Origin: Prevotella melaninogenica
GTDB lineage: Bacteria > Bacteroidota > Bacteroidia > Bacteroidales > Bacteroidaceae
Assembly (NCBI RefSeq): GCF_018127965.1
Contig: NZ_CP072349.1
Span: 624,001-688,000, forward strand
DNA: 64,000 nt
Direction: 5' to 3'
Shown here piece after piece: positions 15,961 to 25,194 of this stretch. How positions within the stretch are numbered: position 1 is the stretch's first letter; every line of letters begins with the position of its first letter. The notes under the pieces are model-generated. The model worked only from the letters and a program-made list of their open reading frames with translations. It searched no databases and was not told the DNA's origin. The translations under genes were made by a program, and so were the position numbers.

Positions 15961-18255
15961 ATGAAAAAAGAAATTCTTACACTGTTCATGTCTGGCTGTT
16001 CTGTTATCCTTGCTGCACAAACTACGGGAACGGTAGTAGATGAAAACAAGCAACCATTACCAGCTGCAACGGTTTCGTTGTTTCGTGAAAGCGAAAATAA
16101 GATGATTAGTGGAGTAGTAACTGATATGAATGGCGGCTTTGAACTGAATACGCATGAAGGAGAGAGCTATAGAATAAGGATATCCTTTGTAGGGTATTCT
16201 ACACAGGAAATTAAATGCCAAAACATTTCTAAGCATCTATCGGTGGGCACAATAGTGTTGGAGCCAGAGAGTAAGCAGCTTAATGATGTGACCGTGACAG
16301 CCAATAACGTAATACAAAAAGTTGACCGACAAATTATTATCCCTAATCTGCTTCAGCAAAAAACATCAAGCAATGGTTTAAGTTTGTTGCAGCATCTTCA
16401 GCTATCACGCATTTCAGTAAAAACTCTCGACAGTAAGGTGACTACCACTATGGGGGATGCAGTAGAGTTGCGTATTAATGGTGTAAAGGCAGAGATACAG
16501 GAGGTGAAGGCTCTCTTGCCGGCAGATGTGTTGAAAATAGAATATCATGATAACCCTGGTTTACGATATGGAAATGTAGCTGCCGTAATTGATATTATCT
16601 TAAAGGAAAAGAAGAATGGAGGAAGTATCTCCGGAGAGTTGATGAACACTATTAACCCTTTAGGTATAGGAGATTATCAGCTATCGGGTAATTATCATGT
16701 AGGTAAGTCAAACTTTAAGACGTCTATAAACTGGAATCGGCGTGATATAAACTGGTTACGTGAAAACATGGAGGCTTTCAATGCAACGACACCCTGTATC
16801 AACAACTATGAGATAGGGCAAAAGACAAAGGCACGATATGATAACATCAATCTATCCATAGGATATGATTACATACATAGGGGGAACATATTGAGTGTTA
16901 CTTTTCGTGATTTATATAACAATACGCCTCATGCGGTATTTGATAGAAATTCCAAACTTATTCAGAATAGCAACACATTCGATATCATGGACCGCACCAA
17001 GTCAAGGAGCAACAATCCATCGTTAGATATTTATTATCAACATGAGTTTACCAAGGATAAGCATCTTTTCTTTGACCTGATAGGAACATATATCAATACT
17101 AAGAACGACCGTTTATATCGCCAATCTCAGGGAAATTCGGTACAGGAAATATCTTCTCATGTCGATGGTAATAAATATTCGGCTATAGCTGAGGTTATTT
17201 ACGAGCAGACAATCAAGGATTCGCGGTTGTCATTCGGTCTGCGCCATCAGCAGATGTACACAAAAAATGCATACGATGGAAACACATCCTCAAGTGTAAA
17301 GATGAATACAGGTGAGAGTTATGGTTTTGGAGAATGGGCTTCAAAGTTAGGGAAACTGGATTATATGGTAGGTGTAGGTGCTATGAGAACCTATGTTAGT
17401 CAAGGAAATGCCAAACAGGTAAAATATATATTTCGCCCGACTATTCAGCTGGGGTACCATTTCAACAATTATCTGTCAATACGTTATAAAGCCTACATGG
17501 GAGGCTACGCACCCTCACTTGCCGAATTAAGCGATGTTGAACAACACATAGACATTTACCAAATACGCCGTGGAAATCCAAATCTACAGGCAGTCAGATT
17601 TTTCTCTAATGAACTATCAATTAGCGTAGGATCAAAATATATTAGTGCAGAATGGTTTACTCGTTATAGCTATGATGATAAACCATATATGGAAGAAACA
17701 ACTTATTCGAATGGCTTCTATATTAGGAGTTATGCCAATCAAAGAGGCTTCCATCGTCTGAACTCTCAAATAAACCTAAAAGTACAACCTTGGAAGGATT
17801 ATATATCCATTCAATTAACCCCATTTGTTAATCGCTATATCAGCAATGGCAATACTTATACGCATACACATACTAACTGGGGTTTGCGTGCCAACTTAAT
17901 GGGAATGTACAAGAATTGGTATGTAGGCGCCAATCTTGAGACAAGTTTTCATGGACTGTGGGGGGAGACACTTAACAAAGATGAGAAATCACATAGTATA
18001 GTTTTTGGGTACAATAGAGAAGAATGGGGTGTAGAACTCCAGTTGCAGAACATCTTCAGTTCACGTTATGAAATGTCTGTAGAAAATCTTTCCCAGCTTG
18101 CTCCTTATAATCAAATGGTATGGTCGAAAAATCTATGTAAGGTTTTTGGCATAGACTTTCATTTCAACCTAAACTTTGGAAAGCATGGCTCTGAGGTGAA
18201 CCAACGTATTCATAACTCTGATACTGATGCAGGTATTGTACCAACAACAAAGTAG
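15961..18255 (+). CDS. Outer-membrane beta-barrel receptor (TonB-receptor-like, OMP_b-brl_3 type)
   Basis: The 764-residue protein has a short hydrophobic signal sequence ending near LAAQT, a carboxypeptidase-regulatory-like beta-sandwich (about 22-100, TGTVVDENKQPLPAATVSL), a plug-like region (about 105-215, with LNDVTVTANN and VELRINGVKAEI), and then a long barrel of alternating aromatic strands to the C-terminus. Proteins of this group resemble TonB-dependent receptors but are shorter, and their substrates are mostly unknown. The only neighbour on this side is the divergent PAS-LuxR gene, which probably controls it. No SusD or lipoprotein partner is present. A hairpin follows at 18362-18401. 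Confidence 0.85.
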   Translation: MKKEILTLFMSGCSVILAAQTTGTVVDENKQPLPAATVSLFRESENKMISGVVTDMNGGFELNTHEGESYRIRISFVGYSTQEIKCQNISKHLSVGTIVLEPESKQLNDVTVTANNVIQKVDRQIIIPNLLQQKTSSNGLSLLQHLQLSRISVKTLDSKVTTTMGDAVELRINGVKAEIQEVKALLPADVLKIEYHDNPGLRYGNVAAVIDIILKEKKNGGSISGELMNTINPLGIGDYQLSGNYHVGKSNFKTSINWNRRDINWLRENMEAFNATTPCINNYEIGQKTKARYDNINLSIGYDYIHRGNILSVTFRDLYNNTPHAVFDRNSKLIQNSNTFDIMDRTKSRSNNPSLDIYYQHEFTKDKHLFFDLIGTYINTKNDRLYRQSQGNSVQEISSHVDGNKYSAIAEVIYEQTIKDSRLSFGLRHQQMYTKNAYDGNTSSSVKMNTGESYGFGEWASKLGKLDYMVGVGAMRTYVSQGNAKQVKYIFRPTIQLGYHFNNYLSIRYKAYMGGYAPSLAELSDVEQHIDIYQIRRGNPNLQAVRFFSNELSISVGSKYISAEWFTRYSYDDKPYMEETTYSNGFYIRSYANQRGFHRLNSQINLKVQPWKDYISIQLTPFVNRYISNGNTYTHTHTNWGLRANLMGMYKNWYVGANLETSFHGLWGETLNKDEKSHSIVFGYNREEWGVELQLQNIFSSRYEMSVENLSQLAPYNQMVWSKNLCKVFGIDFHFNLNFGKHGSEVNQRIHNSDTDAGIVPTTK

Positions 18256-18361
18256 TAGATAAATCCACACAGATAAAGAGGAAATCGAAAATCTTTCAAA
18301 GAGTAGACGTTATATTAGTAAGGTCAAAGATAAATCCTCTCGAACACCAATAGCAAAGAAG

Positions 18362-18401
18362 AACAGCCATATCAAAGCACTCCGGCTTCGATATGGCTGT
18401 T
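18362..18401. terminator. Bidirectional terminator between the receptor and M16 genes
   Basis: AACAGCCATATC (18362-18373) pairs with GATATGGCTGTT (18390-18401), with AAGC/GCTT inside. It lies between convergent stop codons and is followed by TTTAAG on one side, so it can serve both transcripts. Confidence 0.7.
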
Positions 18402-18442
18402 TTAAGTAGGTTTACTTTGTGCAACCTATAATATAGAATGGC

Positions 18443-21259
18443 TTAGATTCCCTTTTCAGACTGCATCGTCACTTCAATGCGGCGGTTACTCTTGATAAGG
18501 TCTTGGGCAATATGCTGGATGTCAGCAGCTGTGATGTTGCGCACGAGTGTCTTGTAGTCCTTATCAAAGTCTACACCGTGGCGCAGCTGGTTGTATATCA
18601 CATAGAGCCAGTAGTCATTGGTAACAGAAGACTGGTCATACTGCTTTAAGAGATATTCCTTCACCTTCTGCAAGCTTACTGCCTCTGGCCCCTTATTGGC
18701 AATGTGCTCAATCTGTTTGGTGATGATTGGCATCACCATGTTATATTTGTCTGGGTCGGTATCAAAGGCAATCTTCAAGAGAGCGTGAGGATTACTTGTT
18801 GCGCTCAGACTCTGCTGTAGTTTCACACCATATACCCCACCTTTCTCCTCACGGACAGAGTCGGTATAAGCGATTGATAGTACACGTTTGAAGACGTCGA
18901 GTTCCAAATCAGACTTCGCTGTATAAGGTTCGTCCCATGTGTAGAAGACGGTTACACGTGCCAATGGGGTCTTCATCTTCTTTTCGAAGTGGTGTGTCTC
19001 GTTGCAGTTACGCACATCAGGATAAGTCTTCGCAAAGGTTTCCTTCTTACCAGTTGATGGCAGAGTTGCAATATATTGCTCTAAGAGAGGGCGCAACTGA
19101 GCGATGTCAATATTACCCATGACAATCATCTTGAAGTTAGAAGCATTGCTGAAACGCTCCTTGTAAATCTCAAGAATACGGTCATAGCTTACCTTGTCAA
19201 GTGATGCAGCCTTGAGTGGTTGTACACGTGGCGAATTACCATAAACGATGGCAGCGATAGAGTCGTTGTAGCTAACGTTAGGACTTGCCTCACGGTTGGT
19301 GAGGAAAGAGCGCATACGGTTGAGCTCTGACTGGAAAGCTTGGTCATCACGACGTAAGTTTGTAAAATACAAGTAAGTAAGTTCAAAGAGTGTGCGTATG
19401 TCTTTGATAGAGGAATTACCGCTGATAGACTGTGTTTCATTGCCTACACCAGCGTTGATACGAACAGTCTTGCCAGCTAAGAACTTATTGAGTTCTGTTG
19501 CGCTGAAACGACCAACACCACCTTCTTTTACAGCTGCTGAGATAAACTGTGTGTTAATCAAATCCTTGACAGGATAGAGGGAAGAACCACCTTCTGCAAA
19601 GAAGTTCAGTGTCACAGCATCCTTCTGATAGTCGGTCTTCTTGAAGTAAACTTTCACACCATTGCTCAGTGTGATTTCTGTCGTTCCATGCAAACCAGCT
19701 TTCTCACTCTTGATACGTCCCTTCTTCGGCAACGTCTCTATAAGTTTATCGTCCAACTTCTTCTCTACATACTTAGGGTAGGACTTTGCCTGTGCATCAA
19801 GAACCATCTTTTCAAACTGCGCATCTGAGGGAACATTTACGCCAGCTTTGTCTGGAGAATAGACAACAAGCACTTGATTCTTGTTGGTGATAGCCTCACG
19901 CATAGCTGCATTGACCTCATCGAGTGTCACCTCTTTGTCGAACTGAGCATCGAGTTGCTTGTCGTATGCTTCGGTGGTGATGGGTTCATTATCGAGGAAG
20001 TTCTGCTTTGCACGACGCACATAATATGAATTGCGACGGTCGTTGCGCTCATTGTATTGGCGGTCAATCACCTTCTGGCGGAAAGCTTTGGCACGAGCAA
20101 GTTCTGACGGAGTAAAACCGTGCTGACGAATCTGCTCTATCGTACCTACTGCTGCATCGAACGAACCCTTTACATCTTCCTGACGAGCACCAAAAGAGAG
20201 GACAAAAGCGTCTTTTGTACGACTAATCAAGAACTGCCCCATACGTGCAGAAGCACTCAAGCAAGGCTTTGGATTCTTGTCCTGCATCTCGTTAAGGCGT
20301 TCGCCAATCATATAAGAAACTAAGTCGTCAACATATCCGTCTCGCTGATACTTTACTGAAAACTTCTCTGAATCAGGTGTCGCCTCACGCTTCATATAAA
20401 GTGTAACGAGCATGATAGGCTGTTCTGAATCCTTCAATGAGGCTACAATCATCTTGTCGTTGTCGCTTACTGGGAAATATTCACGATGAGCAGCATTCTC
20501 AGGCATTGGAATAGCAGAGAAGACAGACTGAATCTTCTTCTCCATCTGGTCTACATCAATATCACCCACAACGATGATTGCTTGCAGGTCTGGGCGATAC
20601 CATTTGTGGTAATAGTCGCGAAGTGCCTTATAAGGGAAGTTGTCTACAATCTCCATCTTACCGATTGGCAGACAGTCTTCATACTTCGTACCACGATAGA
20701 TAATCGGCAAAGCCTCTTCCATCAAGCGCTGTGAAGCCATACCAGCACGACGTGTGCGCCACTCTTCGTGGATAACACCACGCTCCTTGTCTATCTCTTT
20801 GTCCTCAAGGTCCAGATAGTGGCTCCAGTCATGAAGGATAAGTAGGGTAGAGTCGATAGTTGCCTCATGCTTTACAGGTACGGAACTGACATTATAAACC
20901 GTTTCGTCAACGGAGGTGTAAGCATTGAGGTTGGTACCAAACTTGATACCATGTGCTTCACACCAGTGAACGATACTTGGTGAAGATGGGGTATTCTTGA
21001 AGTTCTTACTTCCATTGAAAGCCATGTGCTCAAGGAAGTGAGCCAATCCCCTTTGGTTAGGTTCTTCGAGAATACTTCCCACACGCTGTGCAATGTAGAA
21101 GTCGGCTATTCCTTTCTCCTTAGCATTGTGGCGTATGTAATAAGTCATTCCGTTCTTCAACTTACCTATGCGGAAGCTGTTGTCGGTAGTGACATTCTGC
21201 GCCATAGCACCTGTCACGAGGAGCAGGAGCACAAGCGCATTGATGATTCTTTTGTTCAT
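18443..21259 (-). CDS. M16 family zinc metallopeptidase (exported)
   Basis: M16 peptidases (insulinase/pitrilysin group) cut small proteins and peptides inside a closed chamber. I start at ATG 21259 (MNKRIINALVLLLLVTGAMAQ), a clear signal peptide; the frame is open for 60 more codons through GTGCGGA repeats that are unlikely to be translated, and ATG 21265 is also possible. The 938-residue protein has the inverted zinc motif H74-FLE77-H78 and the third-ligand region ERGVIHEEWR, followed by the usual second, inactive half, with ATELNKFLAGKTVRIN in the middle. It is probably periplasmic. It follows the DUF6850 gene after 204 bp and may have its own promoter. Confidence 0.9.
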   Translation of the reverse strand: MNKRIINALVLLLLVTGAMAQNVTTDNSFRIGKLKNGMTYYIRHNAKEKGIADFYIAQRVGSILEEPNQRGLAHFLEHMAFNGSKNFKNTPSSPSIVHWCEAHGIKFGTNLNAYTSVDETVYNVSSVPVKHEATIDSTLLILHDWSHYLDLEDKEIDKERGVIHEEWRTRRAGMASQRLMEEALPIIYRGTKYEDCLPIGKMEIVDNFPYKALRDYYHKWYRPDLQAIIVVGDIDVDQMEKKIQSVFSAIPMPENAAHREYFPVSDNDKMIVASLKDSEQPIMLVTLYMKREATPDSEKFSVKYQRDGYVDDLVSYMIGERLNEMQDKNPKPCLSASARMGQFLISRTKDAFVLSFGARQEDVKGSFDAAVGTIEQIRQHGFTPSELARAKAFRQKVIDRQYNERNDRRNSYYVRRAKQNFLDNEPITTEAYDKQLDAQFDKEVTLDEVNAAMREAITNKNQVLVVYSPDKAGVNVPSDAQFEKMVLDAQAKSYPKYVEKKLDDKLIETLPKKGRIKSEKAGLHGTTEITLSNGVKVYFKKTDYQKDAVTLNFFAEGGSSLYPVKDLINTQFISAAVKEGGVGRFSATELNKFLAGKTVRINAGVGNETQSISGNSSIKDIRTLFELTYLYFTNLRRDDQAFQSELNRMRSFLTNREASPNVSYNDSIAAIVYGNSPRVQPLKAASLDKVSYDRILEIYKERFSNASNFKMIVMGNIDIAQLRPLLEQYIATLPSTGKKETFAKTYPDVRNCNETHHFEKKMKTPLARVTVFYTWDEPYTAKSDLELDVFKRVLSIAYTDSVREEKGGVYGVKLQQSLSATSNPHALLKIAFDTDPDKYNMVMPIITKQIEHIANKGPEAVSLQKVKEYLLKQYDQSSVTNDYWLYVIYNQLRHGVDFDKDYKTLVRNITAADIQHIAQDLIKSNRRIEVTMQSEKGI

Positions 21260-21374
21260 TAACATAATATGTGATTGATTCCTTTTATAATTCTTTATGT
21301 CTGTCTGATTTTTATTTTTATAGGATAATGTCTTCCTATCGGTTATTGTTTTCGCCTTAACAGCAAATTGCACC

Positions 21375-21450
21375 CTATTAAGTACTCCGCACGTGTGGTG
21401 CGGAGGCCCAACACCACTTGTGCGAACGCTTAGCACCATTCGTGCGGACC
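21375..21450 (-). repeat. Array of three 22-bp GTGCGGA units, copy 1
   Basis: Read forward, three 22-bp units are ACGTGTGGTGCGGAGGCCCAAC, next ACCACTTGTGCGAACGCTTAGC, next ACCATTCGTGCGGACCAATC, sharing the core ACCAnnnGTGCGGA. The first overlaps a CCGCAC/GTGCGG hairpin. A similar array is at 28366-28430 in the opposite orientation. Both lie upstream of minus-strand genes for exported proteins. Confidence 0.7.
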
Positions 21451-21463
21451 AATCGTAAAACTG

Positions 21464-23080
21464 TTAGAAGGTGCAACCAATGGTCAGTCTGCCCGTTGAA
21501 TAGTTCCTACCTATGAGATAAGCATTGCCGTCGTTGGTATGCCGATGGGTGAAGTCGAAGGCAGTGTAGGTCTTCATCTTGGTGCCTGGGAGTACAAAGG
21601 CATATTTAAGTCCGAGCAGGAGGGAGTATTGTGGGTCTGTAAGATACTTATACTCACGATACATTAGAACGTCCATCGTAGGAAAACCGTTCTGCTTGTC
21701 AGAAAGTTTAGCTAATGTTCCATCCTCGAAAGCATCGCCCTTTCCCTTCTTATAGTCAAAGCCCGCCTTTAATGACAATACCCCCTTGCGGAAAAGGAGG
21801 TTACGTGTAAGGCTTGTATAAGCCTCCATCGTGCGGATATCCTGACGTCGGAAGTAAGGATAGCTGTAGCCTGTCTGCTTACGTTGTGCAATGTTCGCAC
21901 CTGCTTCTACCGTCCAGAGAGGTAACTCGTTTGTCACTCCATAATAGCCTGTATAGCCAAGATGCACATCGTTCCAAGCCTTGTTAGCACTCTTCACAGG
22001 GTCAATATACTGGTAGAAGTATGCTCCCTGTTCATTCTTGTTAGAACGATAAGCATTCATCTCGTTGACAAGGTTTTCGCTTGAGAAACTAAAGTCAAGA
22101 TGATGTATCTGCTTGTCAAGATTCAAAGTTAGGCGTGTCTGGTAGTCATAAATATGGCTATGATGATTGGTGTGAACAATTGTATAGGGTGACTTCCTAC
22201 CATAATAACCCTTGCGATAAGCCATATCCAAGTGGTTAAACCATGAGAGATGTGGTAGGATTTCCCAGCCAAGTTGTAGACCTAAACCATGATATTCATT
22301 GAGCATAGGTTGCTCCCTATTGCTGTCAGTAAAGCCCGAACTACTGAAGGGTTCGGTCTTACCAATCCACGGACCATAGTTGATATAAGACGTAAACTCC
22401 TGTGCATTTGAGGCGTAGGTACTAAAGATTACGCTCTGTGTATTCCGTCGGTAAGTATAGTCAAGACCAAGACTAAAAGGCTGTAATGGTATATAGACGC
22501 CTGTGGTGAGGGCTAAATCCATAAGCTTTGTCTTATGTCTTAAATCCTTATATTTAGCAACGTTTGCCGCAGTGAAGTCCACCTTTGTACCAATGGCAAG
22601 TCCTTTATATATCTCCCAAGACAATGCCCCCATAAGATTATAGGTGTCACGATGCTTTGTGCCAGCATTATTTAGCGAGTCTTCGACAATATCGAACGGT
22701 AGACGTTGGGTTTGTATGAACGCCGAACCAGTCATATTACGCCCAGAGAAGTTGTCATAACGCATACTTCCCGACAAGACAATCTTGTCTGTTAGTCGAT
22801 AGAATGAAGACACGTTAGCACCCGCCTGCACGGTACGTGGCGACGCATCATAGTTGACAAAGCCTCCCTTGCCATACTGCACATAGACTTCAGCCAAAGA
22901 AATGTTCTTTGTCTTAAATCGTGTCAAAGCTGCAGCATTGTCACTTCTCAGCCATGCATCGCTATTGGCAACGAAGCTAAAATCACGATGGAGCAGACTA
23001 TCCTTAGCCTGCTCCTGTGCGTTGAGGCTGGCAGAGAGGGTTACCCCTGCCAGTATAAGTGTCATGAACCTATATTTCAT
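21464..23080 (-). CDS. DUF6850 family outer-membrane beta-barrel protein
   Basis: The 538-residue protein has a signal peptide (MKYRFMTLILAGVTLSASLNAQ) and then continuous amphipathic, aromatic-rich strands ending RLTIGCTF with a terminal Phe, the mark of an outer-membrane barrel. The pattern and the DUF4876 neighbour fit DUF6850. It has no plug or TonB box, so it may be a porin-like or scaffold barrel rather than an active transporter. It is the last gene of the operon that begins with the TonB receptor at 28148, with a 30-bp gap to the DUF4876 gene. Function unknown. Confidence 0.78.
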   Translation of the reverse strand: MKYRFMTLILAGVTLSASLNAQEQAKDSLLHRDFSFVANSDAWLRSDNAAALTRFKTKNISLAEVYVQYGKGGFVNYDASPRTVQAGANVSSFYRLTDKIVLSGSMRYDNFSGRNMTGSAFIQTQRLPFDIVEDSLNNAGTKHRDTYNLMGALSWEIYKGLAIGTKVDFTAANVAKYKDLRHKTKLMDLALTTGVYIPLQPFSLGLDYTYRRNTQSVIFSTYASNAQEFTSYINYGPWIGKTEPFSSSGFTDSNREQPMLNEYHGLGLQLGWEILPHLSWFNHLDMAYRKGYYGRKSPYTIVHTNHHSHIYDYQTRLTLNLDKQIHHLDFSFSSENLVNEMNAYRSNKNEQGAYFYQYIDPVKSANKAWNDVHLGYTGYYGVTNELPLWTVEAGANIAQRKQTGYSYPYFRRQDIRTMEAYTSLTRNLLFRKGVLSLKAGFDYKKGKGDAFEDGTLAKLSDKQNGFPTMDVLMYREYKYLTDPQYSLLLGLKYAFVLPGTKMKTYTAFDFTHRHTNDGNAYLIGRNYSTGRLTIGCTF

Positions 23081-23110
23081 CTTACAGGTTATGTTCTTTT
23101 ATCATCTGTT

Positions 23111-24229
23111 TTACTTGTCTCTAAGTGAGAACTGACTGCGCTCGTGGAAGTCAGCAGTAGAGTTGTTTGTGTCCATGTAGACAATCTTTGCACCCTTCTT
23201 CATAGATGCTTCAGCGTCGATATGACTTGGGTCTGCGCCATACTGATAGTTATAAACCAACTTATCGGCATTGCCTTCAATCTTCTTTGTAGCTACAGCA
23301 TCCACATTACGATATACACTATGACCAAGTTTGATAGTCTGTTTTACATAACCAGCATCTACGTCAGAGCCGAAACGCTTCTTACTCTCGCTCTCTTTAA
23401 TTTCCTGATAAACCTCAACACCATCGAGTATCCAGTCTGTAGGAACTTTCAAAACAGCATAAACTTTTGTCTTTGGCTTGTCTGGTGCATATGTGATATT
23501 GTTTGCATCATTTGCGAAAGCGGCAGGTGTTGTGTTCTTTGTCTGGAAGATAAAGAAAGCTGGAGATGTCTGACTAAGTGGCCAAGCATTAGCTTGTCCA
23601 AATTTTACAGCCTTAAGGTATTGGCTGGCTGGGATAACATCAGCTGGTGTTGGATAATAGGATGTCATGTTGAAACCAGACTCTGGATCATACATTGTAT
23701 AGTAGTCCTTGTTGGCATAGTTAACGCTCTTTGAATAGGTCTTGGTGTTATCTATTGCTCCCATACAGTTAATAACAACCTGTGAGTAAGGTTCAATCAC
23801 CAATGAATTCTGGAAGTACCATATACCACAAGCTGCTGGAACCCATTTCTCTGATATGTAAGATGGCTCTGTCGCACTTGCACTATACCATGCATTTGCA
23901 GCATGTGCATTGTATGGATCTAACATACCAATAGCCAAGTTGCTGATTACCGCTGTCTTACCACCATTGTTGTAGAGGATAAAACCCTTGTCAGATTGGA
24001 AGAACTTCTTGGGGTCTTTATCGTCTGGTACACCTGTTGTGTACAATTCTTTGATGATAATCTGGTCAGCATTCTGATCAGGTAACTGAAAGGTAACGTT
24101 CTTTACATCTGAAGCCTTGATAACTTGAACAGTACCATCGTTATGTGTCACAACCATATTCCATGTTTGTGCATTGATGTTGCCAATGAAAGCGAACATG
24201 GCAACAAGGAGAAGTAATATTTTCTTCAT
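23111..24229 (-). CDS. DUF4876 domain protein (exported)
   Basis: The 372-residue protein has a signal peptide ending INAQ, then a short segment on a DGTVQVIKASDVKNVTF theme, common in secreted Prevotella proteins. From about residue 55 the sequence follows the DUF4876 pattern: IIIKELYTTGVPDD, KGFILYNNGG, DPYNAHAANAW, WVPAACGIWYFQNS, GAIDNTKTYSKSVNYANKDYY. The fold may be lamin-tail/beta-sandwich-like, which is inference. In Bacteroides, as I recall, DUF4876 proteins carry an N-terminal lipoprotein domain resembling the separate 126-residue gene nearby; here the parts seem split. Part of a five-gene operon. Confidence 0.78.
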   Translation of the reverse strand: MKKILLLLVAMFAFIGNINAQTWNMVVTHNDGTVQVIKASDVKNVTFQLPDQNADQIIIKELYTTGVPDDKDPKKFFQSDKGFILYNNGGKTAVISNLAIGMLDPYNAHAANAWYSASATEPSYISEKWVPAACGIWYFQNSLVIEPYSQVVINCMGAIDNTKTYSKSVNYANKDYYTMYDPESGFNMTSYYPTPADVIPASQYLKAVKFGQANAWPLSQTSPAFFIFQTKNTTPAAFANDANNITYAPDKPKTKVYAVLKVPTDWILDGVEVYQEIKESESKKRFGSDVDAGYVKQTIKLGHSVYRNVDAVATKKIEGNADKLVYNYQYGADPSHIDAEASMKKGAKIVYMDTNNSTADFHERSQFSLRDK

Positions 24230-24259
24230 ATCTTTTCTATTTAATTTCTAATGTTATTC

Positions 24260-24775
24260 TTACTTATTCATAAACTTAAAACTCTTGGTAGGTGTACGGA
24301 GGATGTAGACACCCTTAGGTAAAGACGAGAAATCAAGGGCAACTCGTCCCTCACCATCTGCTGTTACAGAGCTGATTTGTGTACCATTAAGATTGTAAAT
24401 AGCCACTCTTGCACCTGCTTTCAATCCACTTACTTCTGCATTATTGAATGAGAAATTTGGAGTTGTTGTCTCACCTTTTGGGTCATTTGCAGGAACACTA
24501 CTGATGCTTGTTGTAACCTTTTTCTCAATGAAGTGGTAGTCCTGCACGCCTGTTAGTGCTGTTGATAACTTCTTACCCTCACAAGTAATAACAAGGTCGT
24601 TAGCCTCTATTGTTACAACTGGGTATGATTCCAAAGCAAACTCGGTCTTTGTTCCATTCGTCTCGGTCAAGACAAGGTAGGTGATTATCTTCTCTTGTAC
24701 TGTCTGTGCAAAGCCACTAAGGGGTATGAACGACAGTGCCAAAGCGATAAGCCCTATAAAACTTATTTTCTTCAT
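24260..24775 (-). CDS. Small exported protein with T9SS-like C-terminal domain
   Basis: A signal peptide (MKKISFIGLIALALSFIPLSGFAQ) is followed by a region with TEFALESYPVVTIEANDLVIT and a C-terminal domain of about 70 residues ending VAIYNLNGTQISSVTADGEG, LPKGVYILRT and KSFKFMNK. That tail matches the type A sorting domain used by the type IX secretion system, or the closely related por-type tail. Total length is 171 residues, so there is little besides the tail. It lies between the lipoprotein and DUF4876 genes. A second start 6 bp upstream (ATG 24781) is possible. Role unknown; a surface-anchored partner of the receptor is one possibility. Confidence 0.78.
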   Translation of the reverse strand: MKKISFIGLIALALSFIPLSGFAQTVQEKIITYLVLTETNGTKTEFALESYPVVTIEANDLVITCEGKKLSTALTGVQDYHFIEKKVTTSISSVPANDPKGETTTPNFSFNNAEVSGLKAGARVAIYNLNGTQISSVTADGEGRVALDFSSLPKGVYILRTPTKSFKFMNK

Positions 24776-24813
24776 AAACATTGTTTTTAATTTATACTAT
24801 CTTTATTTTTCTT

Positions 24814-25194
24814 TTAATTTACAATTCGTTTCTTCGACATAACTAATGGTAGGGTTACCACGTGAGGAGAGTCTACGGCAACAACTACCTGCGACTTGGC
24901 ACCATTGAAGAAGTAACGATAATCTGTAGTCTCCTTTCTTGCTGAGCTGCTTACCTTATACAAGCCTGAAGGAACGCTGAAATGAGCTATTCCTTGTGCG
25001 TCTGTACTATCAACGAAGGTGCTTGCCACGGCATCTTGTAACTCTACGCGTAAGCCTTCATAAGAACCGTCATAAATGCTGGGGAATTCTAACTTCACAT
25101 CAAAGTTGACTACCTTAATGCCCTCCTCATAATCAGCACACGAGATTAACATTGTCATCACGCATACTGCAAGTAAACTAAATATCTTTTTCAT
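24814..25194 (-). CDS. Small lipoprotein with transthyretin-like beta-sandwich
   Basis: The 126-residue protein has a lipobox (LISC, Cys19) and is probably anchored at the outer membrane. The rest reads like a single beta-sandwich of the carboxypeptidase-regulatory/Ig kind: VKLEFPSIYDGSYEGLRVEL, then STDAQGIAHFSVPSGLYKVS and a closing strand HVVTLPLVMSKKR. It resembles the N-terminal module that I recall on DUF4876 proteins of Bacteroides. Its start overlaps the TonB receptor stop by one base (TAATG), so it is made together with the receptor. A lipoprotein partner of a receptor often captures substrate, which is inference here. Confidence 0.8.
   Translation of the reverse strand: MKKIFSLLAVCVMTMLISCADYEEGIKVVNFDVKLEFPSIYDGSYEGLRVELQDAVASTFVDSTDAQGIAHFSVPSGLYKVSSSARKETTDYRYFFNGAKSQVVVAVDSPHVVTLPLVMSKKRIVN

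Noticed and set aside
21260..21439. 60-residue N-terminal extension of the M16 peptidase
   Set aside because: It translates the 22-bp GTGCGGA repeats and would bury the clear signal peptide that begins at MNKRIINALV.
23144..23734. 196-codon plus-strand frame opposite the DUF4876 gene
   Set aside because: Cysteine- and isoleucine-rich antisense shadow; DUF4876 on the other strand has signal peptide, domain and operon context.
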